This document shows, piece by piece, positions 7,131-15,642 of a stretch of 64,000 bases of DNA (its first letter is position 1; the number at the start of each line of letters is the position of its first letter). The translations under genes were made by a program, and so were the position numbers. Under the pieces are notes generated by a model. The model was not told where the DNA came from. It saw only the letters and a program-made list of their open reading frames with translations, and did no database searches. This DNA is from Streptomyces sp. NBC_01476 (GTDB taxonomy: Bacteria > Actinomycetota > Actinomycetes > Streptomycetales > Streptomycetaceae): NCBI RefSeq assembly GCF_036227265.1, contig NZ_CP109446.1:2059501-2123500 (forward strand). The letters run 5' to 3'.

Positions 7131-9452
7131 GTGGACGAGGGTGTCGGGGTCGGGCGCGAAGCCACCGCCCTGTTCGCGCGGGCGGCGCGGCTGCGCGGGA
7201 CCGCGCGGCACGTCGTCACGGAGTACGACGCGGCGCGCGCGGCGGTCGAGGAGGCGCTCGCGCCGATCCGGATGAGGCTGGTGCGCCGCGAGCTGGCCGC
7301 GATGCCCGTCGGACGGCTGGCCGACGCCACCGAGGGGCGGCTGCGGATCACCGCGCTGGAGAAGGCCGGGTACGACAGCGTCGGGCAGGTTTTCGACGCG
7401 AGCCCTTACGAGCTGAGCCGGCTTCCCGGGGTCGGTCCCACCACCGTCGCGCAGGCGCGGGCCGCCGCCACCCAACTGGCGCTTGCCGTGCAGGAGACCG
7501 TGTCGGTCCCGCTGGACGTGGAGCTCCGCGAGGACGAACTCACCGGGGCGCTGGTGGTACGCCTGCACCGGCTGGTGGAAGCGGGCCCGGAGACGGTCAG
7601 GGCGCGGGAGACCGCGGGGCGTACGGAGCAGCGGCTGCTCGCACTGGCGACGTCGGCCCGGCCGGCCCGGGGGCGGCTGAGCATGCTGCTGGCCGGGCGC
7701 GAGCGCCGGGAAGTGGCCCGCACGGCGCTGGCCGAACTGGACGCGACGCTGCGGGCGGCGGAGAAGGACGACCTCGCGCTGATGTTCACGCAGGCGTCGG
7801 TGGACCTGATGCGGGCGTCGGGCTCGGGACCGGACGCCGCCACCGAGGCGTGGATCGACTTCGAACTGCGCGCCCCCGAATACCACGGGCTGCTGGGCGA
7901 GTTCGGCGGTCCGGCGCCGGACGCCGCCGCGGCACAGGGCTTCCTGCCCACCGAACTGGCCGACCGGGTACGGGCGCAGCCGCTGGACGACACGCACCGC
8001 CGGGTGTCGCTGCGCGGGTATCAGGCGTTCGGGGCCCGCTTCGCGCTGGCCCAGCGGCGGGTGGTGCTCGGTGACGAGATGGGCCTGGGCAAGACGGTGC
8101 AGGCCGTCGCGGCGCTGGCGCATCTCAAGGCGGAGGGGCGGACGCACTTCCTGGTGGTCTGCCCGGCGAGCGTGCTGGTGAACTGGCTGCGCGAGATCGA
8201 GTCCCGCAGCACCCTGCGCGCCTACCGGGTGCACGGCCCCGACCGGGCGCTCGCGCTCAAGGAGTGGCTGTCGGCGGGTGATGTGGCGGTGACCACCTAC
8301 GAGGCGCTGCGGGCGCTGGATCCGGTGCGGGACGCGCCGGGCGAGCCGCTGGGCATGCTCGTCGCCGACGAGGCGCACTACGTCAAGAACCCCGAGGCGC
8401 GCAGGTCGGTGGCGCTGGCGGCCTGGATGACGCGGGCGGACCGGGTGCTGCTGCTCACCGGCACCCCGATGGAGAACCGCGTCGAGGAGTTCCGCAATCT
8501 GGTCGGTTATGTCTCGCCCGAGCTGCTGCCGCAGGTCCGCCGGAGCCTGGCGGCGGCCGGACCGCAGGCGTTCCGCAAGGCGGTCGGTCCGGCGTATCTG
8601 CGGCGCAATCAGGTCGATGTGCTCAGCGAACTCCCCGAGCTGGTCCGGGTGGACGAGTGGGAGGACCTCTCCAGGGCCGATCTGGCGGCCTACCGGCAGG
8701 CGGTCGCGGCCGGGAACTTCATGGCGATGCGGCGGGCCGCGTACGCCGATCCGGTCCGGTCGGCGAAGCTGACGCGGTTGCGGGAGGTCGTGAAGGAGGC
8801 CGCCGAGAACGGGCTGAAGGTGGTGGTCTTCTCCTACTTCCGCGAGGTGCTGGAGACGGTGACCGCGGCACTCGGCGGTGCGGTGGCCGGCACGATCACC
8901 GGCAGTACGCCCGCGACCGAACGGCAGCGGCTGGCCGACGCGTTCGCCTCCTCCCCCGGCCACGCGGTGCTGGTCGCGCAGATCCAGGCCGGCGGGGTCG
9001 GGCTCAATCTGCAGGCGGCCTCGGTGGTGGTGCTCTGCGAGCCGCAGATCAAGCCGACGATGGAGGAGCAGGCGATCGCCAGGGCGCACCGGATGGGCCA
9101 GGTCCGCCGGGTGCAGGTGCACCGGCTGCTCGGCGCGGACAGTGTGGATCAGCGGATGCTGGAGATCCTGGCAGGCAAGAGCCGTGCGTTCGACGCGTAT
9201 GCCCGGCTCAGTGACACCGCCGACTCGGCGCCGGAGGCCCTCGACATATCGGAGCAGTCGCTGGCCCGTCTGGTCGTGGAGGCGGAACAGCTGCGGCTGT
9301 CCGGCGAAGTGGCTCCCGCCGGGGACCGGGTGAGCCTGACGAAGGCCGCGAACGCCGTCGGCGCGGCGGAAGCCCCCGAGGCCAGGGAGACCGCCGGGAG
9401 CACCGAGCCCGCCGAACCCGCCGAGACCTCCGGGCAGCCGGGCGGGCGGTGA
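7131..9452 (+). CDS. SNF2-family DEAD/DEAH helicase
   Basis: A 773-residue ATP-dependent DNA translocase. Residues about 75-125 contain a helix-hairpin-helix (ELSRLPGVGPTTVAQARAAA). The SNF2 ATPase core follows: Q-region near SLRGYQAFGARFA, Walker A GDEMGLGKT, Walker B ADEAH (a DEAH box), and motif III LLTGTPMENR. The second lobe holds VVVFSYFREVLE, AQIQAGGVGLNLQAA and the arginine-finger region AIARAHRMGQVRRV. The C-terminal 50 residues are Ala/Glu/Pro-rich and probably disordered. The GTG start follows a GAGGGAGGGG site. A role in DNA repair or chromosome maintenance is likely but not shown by context. Confidence 0.93.
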   Translation: MDEGVGVGREATALFARAARLRGTARHVVTEYDAARAAVEEALAPIRMRLVRRELAAMPVGRLADATEGRLRITALEKAGYDSVGQVFDASPYELSRLPGVGPTTVAQARAAATQLALAVQETVSVPLDVELREDELTGALVVRLHRLVEAGPETVRARETAGRTEQRLLALATSARPARGRLSMLLAGRERREVARTALAELDATLRAAEKDDLALMFTQASVDLMRASGSGPDAATEAWIDFELRAPEYHGLLGEFGGPAPDAAAAQGFLPTELADRVRAQPLDDTHRRVSLRGYQAFGARFALAQRRVVLGDEMGLGKTVQAVAALAHLKAEGRTHFLVVCPASVLVNWLREIESRSTLRAYRVHGPDRALALKEWLSAGDVAVTTYEALRALDPVRDAPGEPLGMLVADEAHYVKNPEARRSVALAAWMTRADRVLLLTGTPMENRVEEFRNLVGYVSPELLPQVRRSLAAAGPQAFRKAVGPAYLRRNQVDVLSELPELVRVDEWEDLSRADLAAYRQAVAAGNFMAMRRAAYADPVRSAKLTRLREVVKEAAENGLKVVVFSYFREVLETVTAALGGAVAGTITGSTPATERQRLADAFASSPGHAVLVAQIQAGGVGLNLQAASVVVLCEPQIKPTMEEQAIARAHRMGQVRRVQVHRLLGADSVDQRMLEILAGKSRAFDAYARLSDTADSAPEALDISEQSLARLVVEAEQLRLSGEVAPAGDRVSLTKAANAVGAAEAPEARETAGSTEPAEPAETSGQPGGR

Positions 9453-9593
9453 TCGGGCCGGCGGCCGGCGGGGCACCCGGCAGCGCGCTGATGGACCGGG
9501 TACGGACAACGGCACCCGCTGGGCCGGCCACGTGCGGGGCGGCGACGACGCGAGACACCGCACCGCACGTGGCCGGGGTGAGAGGACCGCCGG

Positions 9594-11585
9594 TCAGGTG
9601 CTGTAGACCTCGAACTCGGCGATCTGGGCGGCGGGCCAGCCGGTGTTGGCGGTGAAGTTGAGCCGGATGTAGCGGGCGCTGACCGTGGCCGGCAGGCTGA
9701 TCGTCACGGTGTTGCCGGACGCCGGGTCGAACGTGTAGGCGGCGTTGGGCAGTTGGGTGGCCGGCGGCAGTGAGGTGCCGGCCTGGACGGAGATGGTCTG
9801 GGTACGGGTGGCCCAGGCGGTGGCCGGCGGCAGCTTCAGCACCAGCCGCTTGACCGGGTAGGGGGAACCGCCGAGGTCGACCTGGAGCCACTGCGGGAAC
9901 GCGTTGTTGGCCGATTCCCAGTAGGTGCTGGGGTTGCCGTCGTTGGCGTTGCCCGGGAAGTACACCTGGGTCTGGCTGCTGGCCGAAATGGCCTTGCCCG
10001 CCGCGAGGTTGCCGGCCGGCGGGGCACCGGCGTCGGTGGTGACGGTGACCTGGTTGGAGGGCTGCGAGATGTCGCCGGCGGCGTCCAGGGCCTGTACGTC
10101 GTAGGTGTAGGAGGTGGACGGGGTCAGGCCGGTGACCGTGAAGGCGGTGACGTTGCCCGCGGTGCTGCCGACCGGGGTGGTGGAGGCGCCAGTGACGCTC
10201 ATCACCCGGTAGCCGGTGACGGCGACATTGTCGGTCGCGGCGTTCCAGGCCAGGGAGACGGAGTTGCTGGTGTGCGCGGTGACGCGGAGGTTGCCGGGCG
10301 CGGTCGGCGGTACGGTGTCGCCGCCGGTGACGACGGGCTGGGTGGGGCGGGTCGCGGTCAGCGCGATCTGTCCCTTGAGCATCCGGCCACCGTCCCCGGT
10401 CAGCCGCAGATAGTAGTCCGACGAGCACGCCGTACCGTCCTCGTCCAGCGCCAGCATCCCCGAATCAGTGGGCAGCCACGCCGCGGACTCCGCGGTCTTG
10501 GCGATCTGATTGCCCTCGTTGAACTCGTCGAACATCGAGATGTAGATCCCCTGCACCCCCGCCCGCTTCATGTTGTAGAACTGCCGCCACATGAAATCCC
10601 CGTGCGCCCGCTGCCGCAGCGTCACCGCACCCGGCAGCACACACGGCAGATAGTCGATGCCGTGCGCCGCACAGTCCGCCAGATCCGGAACCGTCGCCAC
10701 GTTGTAGAAGTTGTCCGCGTCCCCGACATTCCCGATCCGGCCCACCAGCCACGGCGACAGCGCGTGGAAGGCGTGGTAGACATCGATGAACCCGGGACGG
10801 GAATCACGGTCACCGGTACGCCACCAGGTCGGCACCCCGCCGATCACATAACACCCCTGGTCCTTGAACCAGTTGACGACATCCAGACACGGCGCCGGCG
10901 CGAACGGCCGCTTGTCGTCACTGAAGCCGAAGCCCCAGATACACACCACCGGCTTGCCGTTCTGCGTGGCATACGCCGACGACGCGGTGTGCGCCTTCAT
11001 CTTGGCGGTCCAGTCGTTCTTGATCTCCGACTGCATGGTCGTCCAGTCGGTCACGTCGTACATGATGTAGAACTTCCGGCCGTGCGACTCCGCCGCACTG
11101 CGCACCTTGGCCGCCATCGCGTCCCGCGTCGGCCCCTCACCGCCCACCGGGTTGAACCGCTGCAGCGCCGCGGTGTCGATGCCGTTCTGCTGCATCCACA
11201 GGAAATGCGTGTCCACGGTCTGCTGGTCGTAGGAGGAGAAGAGGTCCGCCGGCTGCCCGTTGCCGAGATTCGCGTACCCCGAGTGATACGTCCGGCTGAA
11301 CTCCCGCACATCCGGCCACGCCACGATCGTGGTGTTCGACGGCGCCGGCGGCTGCCCGCCGTTCGCACTGTAATGCCACCAGGAGTTGATCGGCGCACCG
11401 TCACCCGGGCACGCGAACCACCCCTGATACCCGACCGAGACCTTGCCGACGACATCACCCGGACCACTCGCCGCCGGCGCCGCACCGGCCGACGACACCG
11501 GACCGACCACACCCAGCGCGGCCAGACCCACAGCGGCCGAACCTCCGGCCGCCGTGCCCAGGAACATACGACGTGACACACCCAT
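9594..11585 (-). CDS. Secreted GH71/99-like glycoside hydrolase with FN3 and discoidin-type module
   Basis: A 663-residue exported protein. The start at 11585 has GGAGGAG 6 nt upstream. Residues 1-36 form a Tat-type signal (SRRMFLGT, then a hydrophobic run ending AGAAPA). Residues about 45-415 resemble the GH71/GH99-like (xylosidase/arabinosidase-type) TIM barrel, with VGYQGWF near the N-terminus, the strand FYIMYDVTDW and MFDEFNEGNQ near the end. An FN3 domain (about 430-515) and an F5/8 type C (discoidin) module (about 525-663) follow. The discoidin module closely resembles both modules on the GH87 enzyme at 56765-59527, hinting at a shared alpha-glucan target. The catalytic specificity is not established. 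Confidence 0.8.
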   Translation of the reverse strand: MGVSRRMFLGTAAGGSAAVGLAALGVVGPVSSAGAAPAASGPGDVVGKVSVGYQGWFACPGDGAPINSWWHYSANGGQPPAPSNTTIVAWPDVREFSRTYHSGYANLGNGQPADLFSSYDQQTVDTHFLWMQQNGIDTAALQRFNPVGGEGPTRDAMAAKVRSAAESHGRKFYIMYDVTDWTTMQSEIKNDWTAKMKAHTASSAYATQNGKPVVCIWGFGFSDDKRPFAPAPCLDVVNWFKDQGCYVIGGVPTWWRTGDRDSRPGFIDVYHAFHALSPWLVGRIGNVGDADNFYNVATVPDLADCAAHGIDYLPCVLPGAVTLRQRAHGDFMWRQFYNMKRAGVQGIYISMFDEFNEGNQIAKTAESAAWLPTDSGMLALDEDGTACSSDYYLRLTGDGGRMLKGQIALTATRPTQPVVTGGDTVPPTAPGNLRVTAHTSNSVSLAWNAATDNVAVTGYRVMSVTGASTTPVGSTAGNVTAFTVTGLTPSTSYTYDVQALDAAGDISQPSNQVTVTTDAGAPPAGNLAAGKAISASSQTQVYFPGNANDGNPSTYWESANNAFPQWLQVDLGGSPYPVKRLVLKLPPATAWATRTQTISVQAGTSLPPATQLPNAAYTFDPASGNTVTISLPATVSARYIRLNFTANTGWPAAQIAEFEVYST

Positions 11586-11673
11586 CTGGACTCTCCTCCG
11601 ATCGGCGTCGACTCCCGCCGGTGCGCGGCTGATGGGGGGATCGGCAGCGGATCGGAAGTCTGGTGCGGGGGAT

Positions 11674-11712
11674 CGTAACGAAGGGGTTACGTTCGCGCAA
11701 TAGATCGAACGT
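11674..11712. promoter_or_regulatory. Two overlapping palindromes in a divergent promoter region
   Basis: CGTAAC-N6-GTTACG at 11674-11691 is a perfect inverted repeat. ACGTTC-N12-GAACGT at 11689-11712 overlaps it. Both lie 90-130 bp upstream of the secreted hydrolase and in the 248-bp gap shared with the divergent serine hydrolase gene. A TTGACA hexamer follows at 11725-11730. They are probably operators; the regulator is unknown. Confidence 0.45.
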
Positions 11713-11833
11713 AAGGCGAAATAATTGACAGAAGTCGCGCAAGAAGCGCCCAGATGGCGGTCTCGCACGGGATTCACACGATTGAGACCGGGATCTCAGC
11801 GCAGGCAAAGAATTCGTTCATACGGTGCTCCCC

Positions 11834-13078
11834 ATGAGCCAGGAACGGTCGCCGGACACCAGCGCGGACGGCGGGGACAGTGGGGACAGCGAGGGCGGCA
11901 CAGCCCCGCCGGACGGCATAACCACGCCGGACCGCCTGGTCCCGCCGGACGGCATAACCACGCCGGACCGCCTGGTCCCGCCGGACGGCATAACCACGCC
12001 GGACCGCCTGGTCCCGTCGGCGGACGACGACGCGCAGACCCCGGGCAGCGACGGGCGGGAGCGGCTGTGGTCCCGGCAGATGGTCCTGTCGGTCAGCGCC
12101 CTGGCCGTGATGGCCGCGCTGACCCTGACCACGATCGTCCAGTCGCCGGCCCACTCGTCAACACCCGGGCCCGGTACGGAAGATGCCAAGCCGGCCGCCG
12201 AACTCACCCAGGCCGCGCGAGCGCCCGCCCCGGCCGCCGAGTCACCGGTGTCCAGCCCGGCGCCGAGCCGGACCCCGGCCACCACGCCGCCCCCGGCCAC
12301 AACACCCGCGGCCCCGTCGCCGTCCCCCTCCGCCACCACGGCCGACCCGCGCACGTCCCTGTCCCGGGCGGTCAAGGACCTCGGCGGCAGCGGCACGATG
12401 TCGGTGGGCGTCGCCGACCTGGACGGCACCGCGAGCGCCACGTACGACAGCGACCGCGACGACCGCGCGTACGACACCGCCAGCATCGTCAAGGTCGACA
12501 TCCTCGCCACGCTGCTGCTCCGGCACCAGCGCAGGGGAACGTCGCTGAGCGCCGGGGAGCGGAATCTGGCCACGTCGATGATCGAGGTGAGCGACAACGA
12601 CGCGGCCGAGGAACTGTGGGAGACCATCGGCGGTGCATCAGGGCTCGCCGCCGGCAACGCCACCCTCGGGCTGCACCACACCGTGGGCGGCCCGGGTGAT
12701 CTGTGGGGCCTCACCCAGACCACCGCGGTCGATCAACTCGCCCTGCTTCGGGCGGTCTTCGGCAGCTCCGGCTCACCGCTGTCGGCCGCCTCGCGCAGCT
12801 ATGTGAAGTCGCTGATGACCTCGGTGTCGGCCGGGCAGCGCTGGGGCGTCTCGGCCGCCGACTCCGACGGCGCCGGCTTCGCCCTGAAGAACGGCTGGCT
12901 GCAGCGCACCGCCACCGGGCTGTGGGATATCAACAGCATCGGCCTGGTGACCTATCACGGCCACCGGCTGCTGATCTGCGTGCTGTCGTCGGGGCAGCGC
13001 TCGGAGCAGAAGGGCATCGATCTGGTGGAGGACGCGGCGAGCGCGGCGGCTACGTCCTTCGTGGCCGGCCTGTCGTGA
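11834..13078 (+). CDS. Membrane-anchored class A beta-lactamase-like serine hydrolase
   Basis: A 414-residue protein. The first 60 residues are Asp/Pro-rich and contain three copies of [13 protein letters not shown] single transmembrane segment (residues about 82-102, [18 protein letters not shown]) and a Pro/Ala/Thr-rich linker to about residue 170 follow. The catalytic domain has S217-I-V-K220 (SxxK), S253-D-N, and K352-N-G in place of KTG. The fold is that of penicillin-recognising serine hydrolases, exposed outside the cell. The variant third motif and lack of an obvious Glu166 region make antibiotic hydrolysis uncertain; a peptidoglycan-related or uncharacterised role is as likely. Confidence 0.82.
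   Translation: MSQERSPDTSADGGDSGDSEGGTAPPDGITTPDRLVPPDGITTPDRLVPPDGITTPDRLVPSADDDAQTPGSDGRERLWSRQMVLSVSALAVMAALTLTTIVQSPAHSSTPGPGTEDAKPAAELTQAARAPAPAAESPVSSPAPSRTPATTPPPATTPAAPSPSPSATTADPRTSLSRAVKDLGGSGTMSVGVADLDGTASATYDSDRDDRAYDTASIVKVDILATLLLRHQRRGTSLSAGERNLATSMIEVSDNDAAEELWETIGGASGLAAGNATLGLHHTVGGPGDLWGLTQTTAVDQLALLRAVFGSSGSPLSAASRSYVKSLMTSVSAGQRWGVSAADSDGAGFALKNGWLQRTATGLWDINSIGLVTYHGHRLLICVLSSGQRSEQKGIDLVEDAASAAATSFVAGLS
11906..12013 (+). repeat. Three exact 36-bp tandem repeats, in frame
   Basis: Units at 11906-11941, 11942-11977 and 11978-12013 are identical and encode [12 protein letters not shown] three times in the cytoplasmic N-terminus of the serine hydrolase. Exact identity at the DNA level indicates recent expansion by slippage or unequal recombination. 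Confidence 0.95.
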
Positions 13079-13243
13079 TCCGGCCATGACCGGGGCCGGG
13101 CCGTGACGTGGATGCCGTCATGGCCGGGGAAGCCGGGAGGGGCGGCGCAGGAGCGGCCGGGCAGCCGCGCACCGTGGAGCGTGAGCACGACGGGGAGCGC
13201 GGAGAAGGTCACCCGGCCATGGTGCCCGGACCGTACGACATCC

Positions 13244-13291
13244 GTCAGTCTGGATTGACAGCCCTCCGCTTGTCAGTCTAGATTGACAGTT
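13244..13291 (+). promoter_or_regulatory. Promoter with twin operators for a leaderless HTH gene
   Basis: GTCAGTCTGGATTGACA (13244-13260) recurs as GTCAGTCTAGATTGACA (13272-13288), 28 bp apart; each copy is an imperfect palindrome TGTCARTCTAGAYTGACA. The first supplies a -35 TTGACA (13255-13260) and the second a -10 TAGATT (13279-13284), 18 bp apart. Transcription would start at about 13291-13292, on the ATG itself. Confidence 0.75.
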
Positions 13292-13486
13292 ATGGACCTC
13301 ACTGCGGTCATGCATACGGACGATCCCGCCGTCGGCCTGCGCGCCGTCGGAGCGCTGCACCGGCTCGCCGAGCAGGTGGAGGCGGCGCATGTGGCGCTGG
13401 CCCGCCGGCAGGGGTGGTCGTGGGAGCAGATCGGTGACGCCCTCGGGGTGTCGCGCCAGTCGGTACACGCGAAGTACGGAAAGTGA
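13292..13486 (+). CDS. Small helix-turn-helix protein
   Basis: A 64-residue protein with a C-terminal helix-turn-helix: GWSWEQIGDALGVSRQSVHAKYGK. The N-terminal part (LRAVGALHRLAEQVEAAHVALARRQ) is an amphipathic helix. There is no Shine-Dalgarno site; the promoter geometry predicts a leaderless mRNA. The gene lies next to a Clp N-domain gene, a pairing I recall as conserved in Streptomyces. The twin palindromes over its promoter suggest autoregulation. The exact role is unknown. Confidence 0.85.
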   Translation: MDLTAVMHTDDPAVGLRAVGALHRLAEQVEAAHVALARRQGWSWEQIGDALGVSRQSVHAKYGK

Positions 13487-13494
13487 GGCCGCTC

Positions 13495-13962
13495 ATGCCG
13501 GACACCGCCACCACCCGTCTCAAGCCCGTACTCGACCTGGCCAGGGAGGAGGCGAACCTGCGGGGGGACCGCCGGATCGGCACCGATCACCTGCTGCTCG
13601 CGCTGCTGCACGACCCCGCCGCCCCGCCGGCCCGCGCGCTCGGTGTCACGCTCACCGAGGGGCGGGACGCCCTGGAGTCGCTGGACCGCGGCGCGCTGGC
13701 CTCGCTCGGCATCCGGCTGGACGGCCCGTTGGCGCCGCCCCCGGTGCGCGGCCAGCGCCGCCTGCCCTTCAACTCCGCGGCCCGCACGGCGATCGGCGCC
13801 GCCAAGCACGAGGCGGAGCACGAGCGCAGGGGCCGCCGGATCGAGCCCCGGCACCTGCTGCTCGCGCTCCTCAACGCCCGCCATCCCGACCCGGCCGCCG
13901 ACCTGCTCTCCGCGCTGAATCTGCGCGGTCCCGCGGTACGCGAACGGCTCGCGGGCTGCTGA
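13495..13962 (+). CDS. Clp amino-terminal domain protein
   Basis: A 155-residue protein consisting of two Clp-N repeats and no AAA ATPase module. The repeats are marked by DLAREEANLRGDRRIGTDHLLLALLHD and by AAKHEAEHERRGRRIEPRHLLLALLN. In ClpA/ClpC this domain binds adaptors and substrates; as a stand-alone unit it may act as an adaptor or anti-adaptor. The ATG is preceded by AAGTGAGG; a GTG at 13483 overlapping the stop of the HTH gene (GTGA) is an alternative start. Either way the two genes form one transcription unit. Confidence 0.85.
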   Translation: MPDTATTRLKPVLDLAREEANLRGDRRIGTDHLLLALLHDPAAPPARALGVTLTEGRDALESLDRGALASLGIRLDGPLAPPPVRGQRRLPFNSAARTAIGAAKHEAEHERRGRRIEPRHLLLALLNARHPDPAADLLSALNLRGPAVRERLAGC

Positions 13963-14013
13963 TCCGCGGCGTACGGCCGCCCGGACGCCGGTGCGGCGCA
14001 CGGGCGCAGACCA

Positions 14014-15021
14014 CTACTCCGCCACCTCCACCAGCACCTTGCCGACCGCCCCGGCCTCGACCGCCGCGTGCGCGTCCCCGGTCCTCGCCAGCGGGAAGCG
14101 GTGCAGCGGCAGCCCCGCCTCCTCGCCGACCCGGACCGCCCCGTCGGCGACCGCCGCCGTCACCGCGGCCACCGCGTGGTCCTTGGCGGTCCGCGGCACC
14201 GTGTAGACCAGGACACCCTGCCAGCGGATGTTGGTGAACATCGAAGGCCGGACCGGAACGGTCATCGTGCCGCTGTCGTCGGCGTAGAAGGCGACGACCG
14301 CGTCAGGGGCGGTCACCGCGACATCGAGTGCGGCGTTGGCGCCGGGGGCGACCTCGGCCACGATGTGCACACCGTCGGGGGCGATCCGGCGGATCTCGGC
14401 GGCGGCGTCCCGCTCCCGGTAGTTGACGACGTGGTGCGCGCCGGCCGCGGTGGCGAGCGCCGCCTTCTCGGCGCTGCTCACCGTCGTGATCACGGTGGCG
14501 CCGGCCCAGCGCGCGAGCTGGATCGCCGCGTTGCCGACCGCGCCCGCGCCGCCGGCCACCAGCACCGTACGGCCGTCGAGCGCGCCGACCGCGAGCCGCT
14601 GCGGCCCGCCGTCCGCGACGGTCAGCAGCCGGTGGGCGGTGAGCGCCGGGATGCCGAGGCTCGCGCCGAGTTCGAAGGAGGCGTGCTCCGGCAGCGCGAC
14701 GGCCTGCCGGGAGGGCAGCGTCACATACTCCTGGGCGGTGCCGCCCGCCCTTTTGTACGCCGCCTCCCAGATCCAGACCCGCTCGCCGATCCGGTTCTCC
14801 GGGACGCCGGGGCCGACGGCGTCGATCACCCCGGCGCCGTCCTGGTTCGGGACCTGCTCCGCGTCCGGGGACGCGTTCTGCCGGACCTTCCAGTCGGTCG
14901 GATTGACGCCGGAGAGCCATACCCGCACGCGCACTTCGCCCGGCCCCGGCTCCGGCTGCGGCCGGTCGGCGAGGGAGAGCACGTCGCTGCTGCCACTGGT
15001 GGTGTAGATGATCGCCTTCAT
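14014..15021 (-). CDS. NADPH:quinone reductase-like zinc-independent oxidoreductase
   Basis: A 335-residue medium-chain dehydrogenase/reductase. The N-terminal GroES-like fold begins MKAIIYTTSGSSDVLSLADRP with the SGVNPTDWKVR motif of quinone oxidoreductases. The nucleotide-binding motif VLVAGGAGAVGNAAIQLARWAG follows near residue 150. The zinc-ligand cysteines of alcohol dehydrogenases are absent. It likely reduces quinones or enones with NADPH; the substrate is not predictable. It stands alone, separated by about 130 bp from the next gene on the same strand. Confidence 0.88.
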   Translation of the reverse strand: MKAIIYTTSGSSDVLSLADRPQPEPGPGEVRVRVWLSGVNPTDWKVRQNASPDAEQVPNQDGAGVIDAVGPGVPENRIGERVWIWEAAYKRAGGTAQEYVTLPSRQAVALPEHASFELGASLGIPALTAHRLLTVADGGPQRLAVGALDGRTVLVAGGAGAVGNAAIQLARWAGATVITTVSSAEKAALATAAGAHHVVNYRERDAAAEIRRIAPDGVHIVAEVAPGANAALDVAVTAPDAVVAFYADDSGTMTVPVRPSMFTNIRWQGVLVYTVPRTAKDHAVAAVTAAVADGAVRVGEEAGLPLHRFPLARTGDAHAAVEAGAVGKVLVEVAE

Positions 15022-15153
15022 GAGCCGTACAAGGTACCGGCAGGCGCGATTCTTCCCGGACTCCGCTGCTCCGTTCGGTGCGCCGTCCGCGGCATCCGCC
15101 CCGCCGCACGCCCCGGACGGACGGGCTGAGCCGGCGTCACACCGGCCCGGTGC

Positions 15154-15519
15154 TCAGGACGGTTCCGGCAGCGCGACCCGGTCGGCGGCCGGTGCGATCC
15201 GCGGCACGCGGGGGACGTACGTCCCCGAGGCGCCGCCGTGGCCGCGGTGGATGAGCAGGCCGGAGAGCGGATCGGGGACCGCGTCCAGGGCGGCCTGGGT
15301 GCCGGGCAGTGACTTCCACAGGAGCCAGTCGCGTTCCTTGGTGAACGCCACTTCGAGCACCACACCCCAGCTGTGCTCGAACCATTTCCAGCCTGCCGCG
15401 CCATTGGTCACCAGCGACTCGGCGAGCGTCTGCGCGTACGCGTCACGCCAGGACGCGGCCGGGATCACCGCGTGTTCGGCGTCCAGGATCTCTATCGACC
15501 ACCAGTCCGCAGCCTTCAT
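15154..15519 (-). CDS. Conserved hypothetical protein
   Basis: A 121-residue soluble protein that I do not assign to a named family. It starts MKAADWWSIEILDAEHAVIPAASWRDAYAQTLAESLVTNGA; in-frame starts 12 and 18 bases further upstream are possible. It is rich in tryptophan (about six) and has a central segment KWFEHSWGVVLEVAFTKERDWLLWKSLPGTQAALDAVPDP. Codon-position bias supports real coding. There is no signal peptide or membrane segment, and no operon partner. Confidence 0.65.
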   Translation of the reverse strand: MKAADWWSIEILDAEHAVIPAASWRDAYAQTLAESLVTNGAAGWKWFEHSWGVVLEVAFTKERDWLLWKSLPGTQAALDAVPDPLSGLLIHRGHGGASGTYVPRVPRIAPAADRVALPEPS

Positions 15520-15642
15520 GCCAACGACCATAGACACCGGTCCCGGCGACCGGAAGGGGTGAGAGCGCGCCCTTGGCCTGATCTTTTACGTACGTCAGGT
15601 TTGCGGTGGTTTCCCGCCAGGGCACGCTCCCGCTCCCCCTGG

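Noticed and set aside
5781-9563. A 1260-codon minus-strand frame joining the epimerase with sequence opposite the helicase
   Set aside because: Only the last 289 codons from 6650 are protein-like; the rest is antisense to the SNF2 gene.
11906-12013. CRISPR-like regular repeats
   Set aside because: The units are directly adjacent without spacers and encode a protein repeat in frame, so this is a coding tandem repeat; the same holds for 38841-38966.
15574-15600. ACGTACGT-containing palindrome upstream of the hypothetical gene at 15154
   Set aside because: An 8-bp self-complementary word of this kind is expected by chance and has no further symmetry around it.
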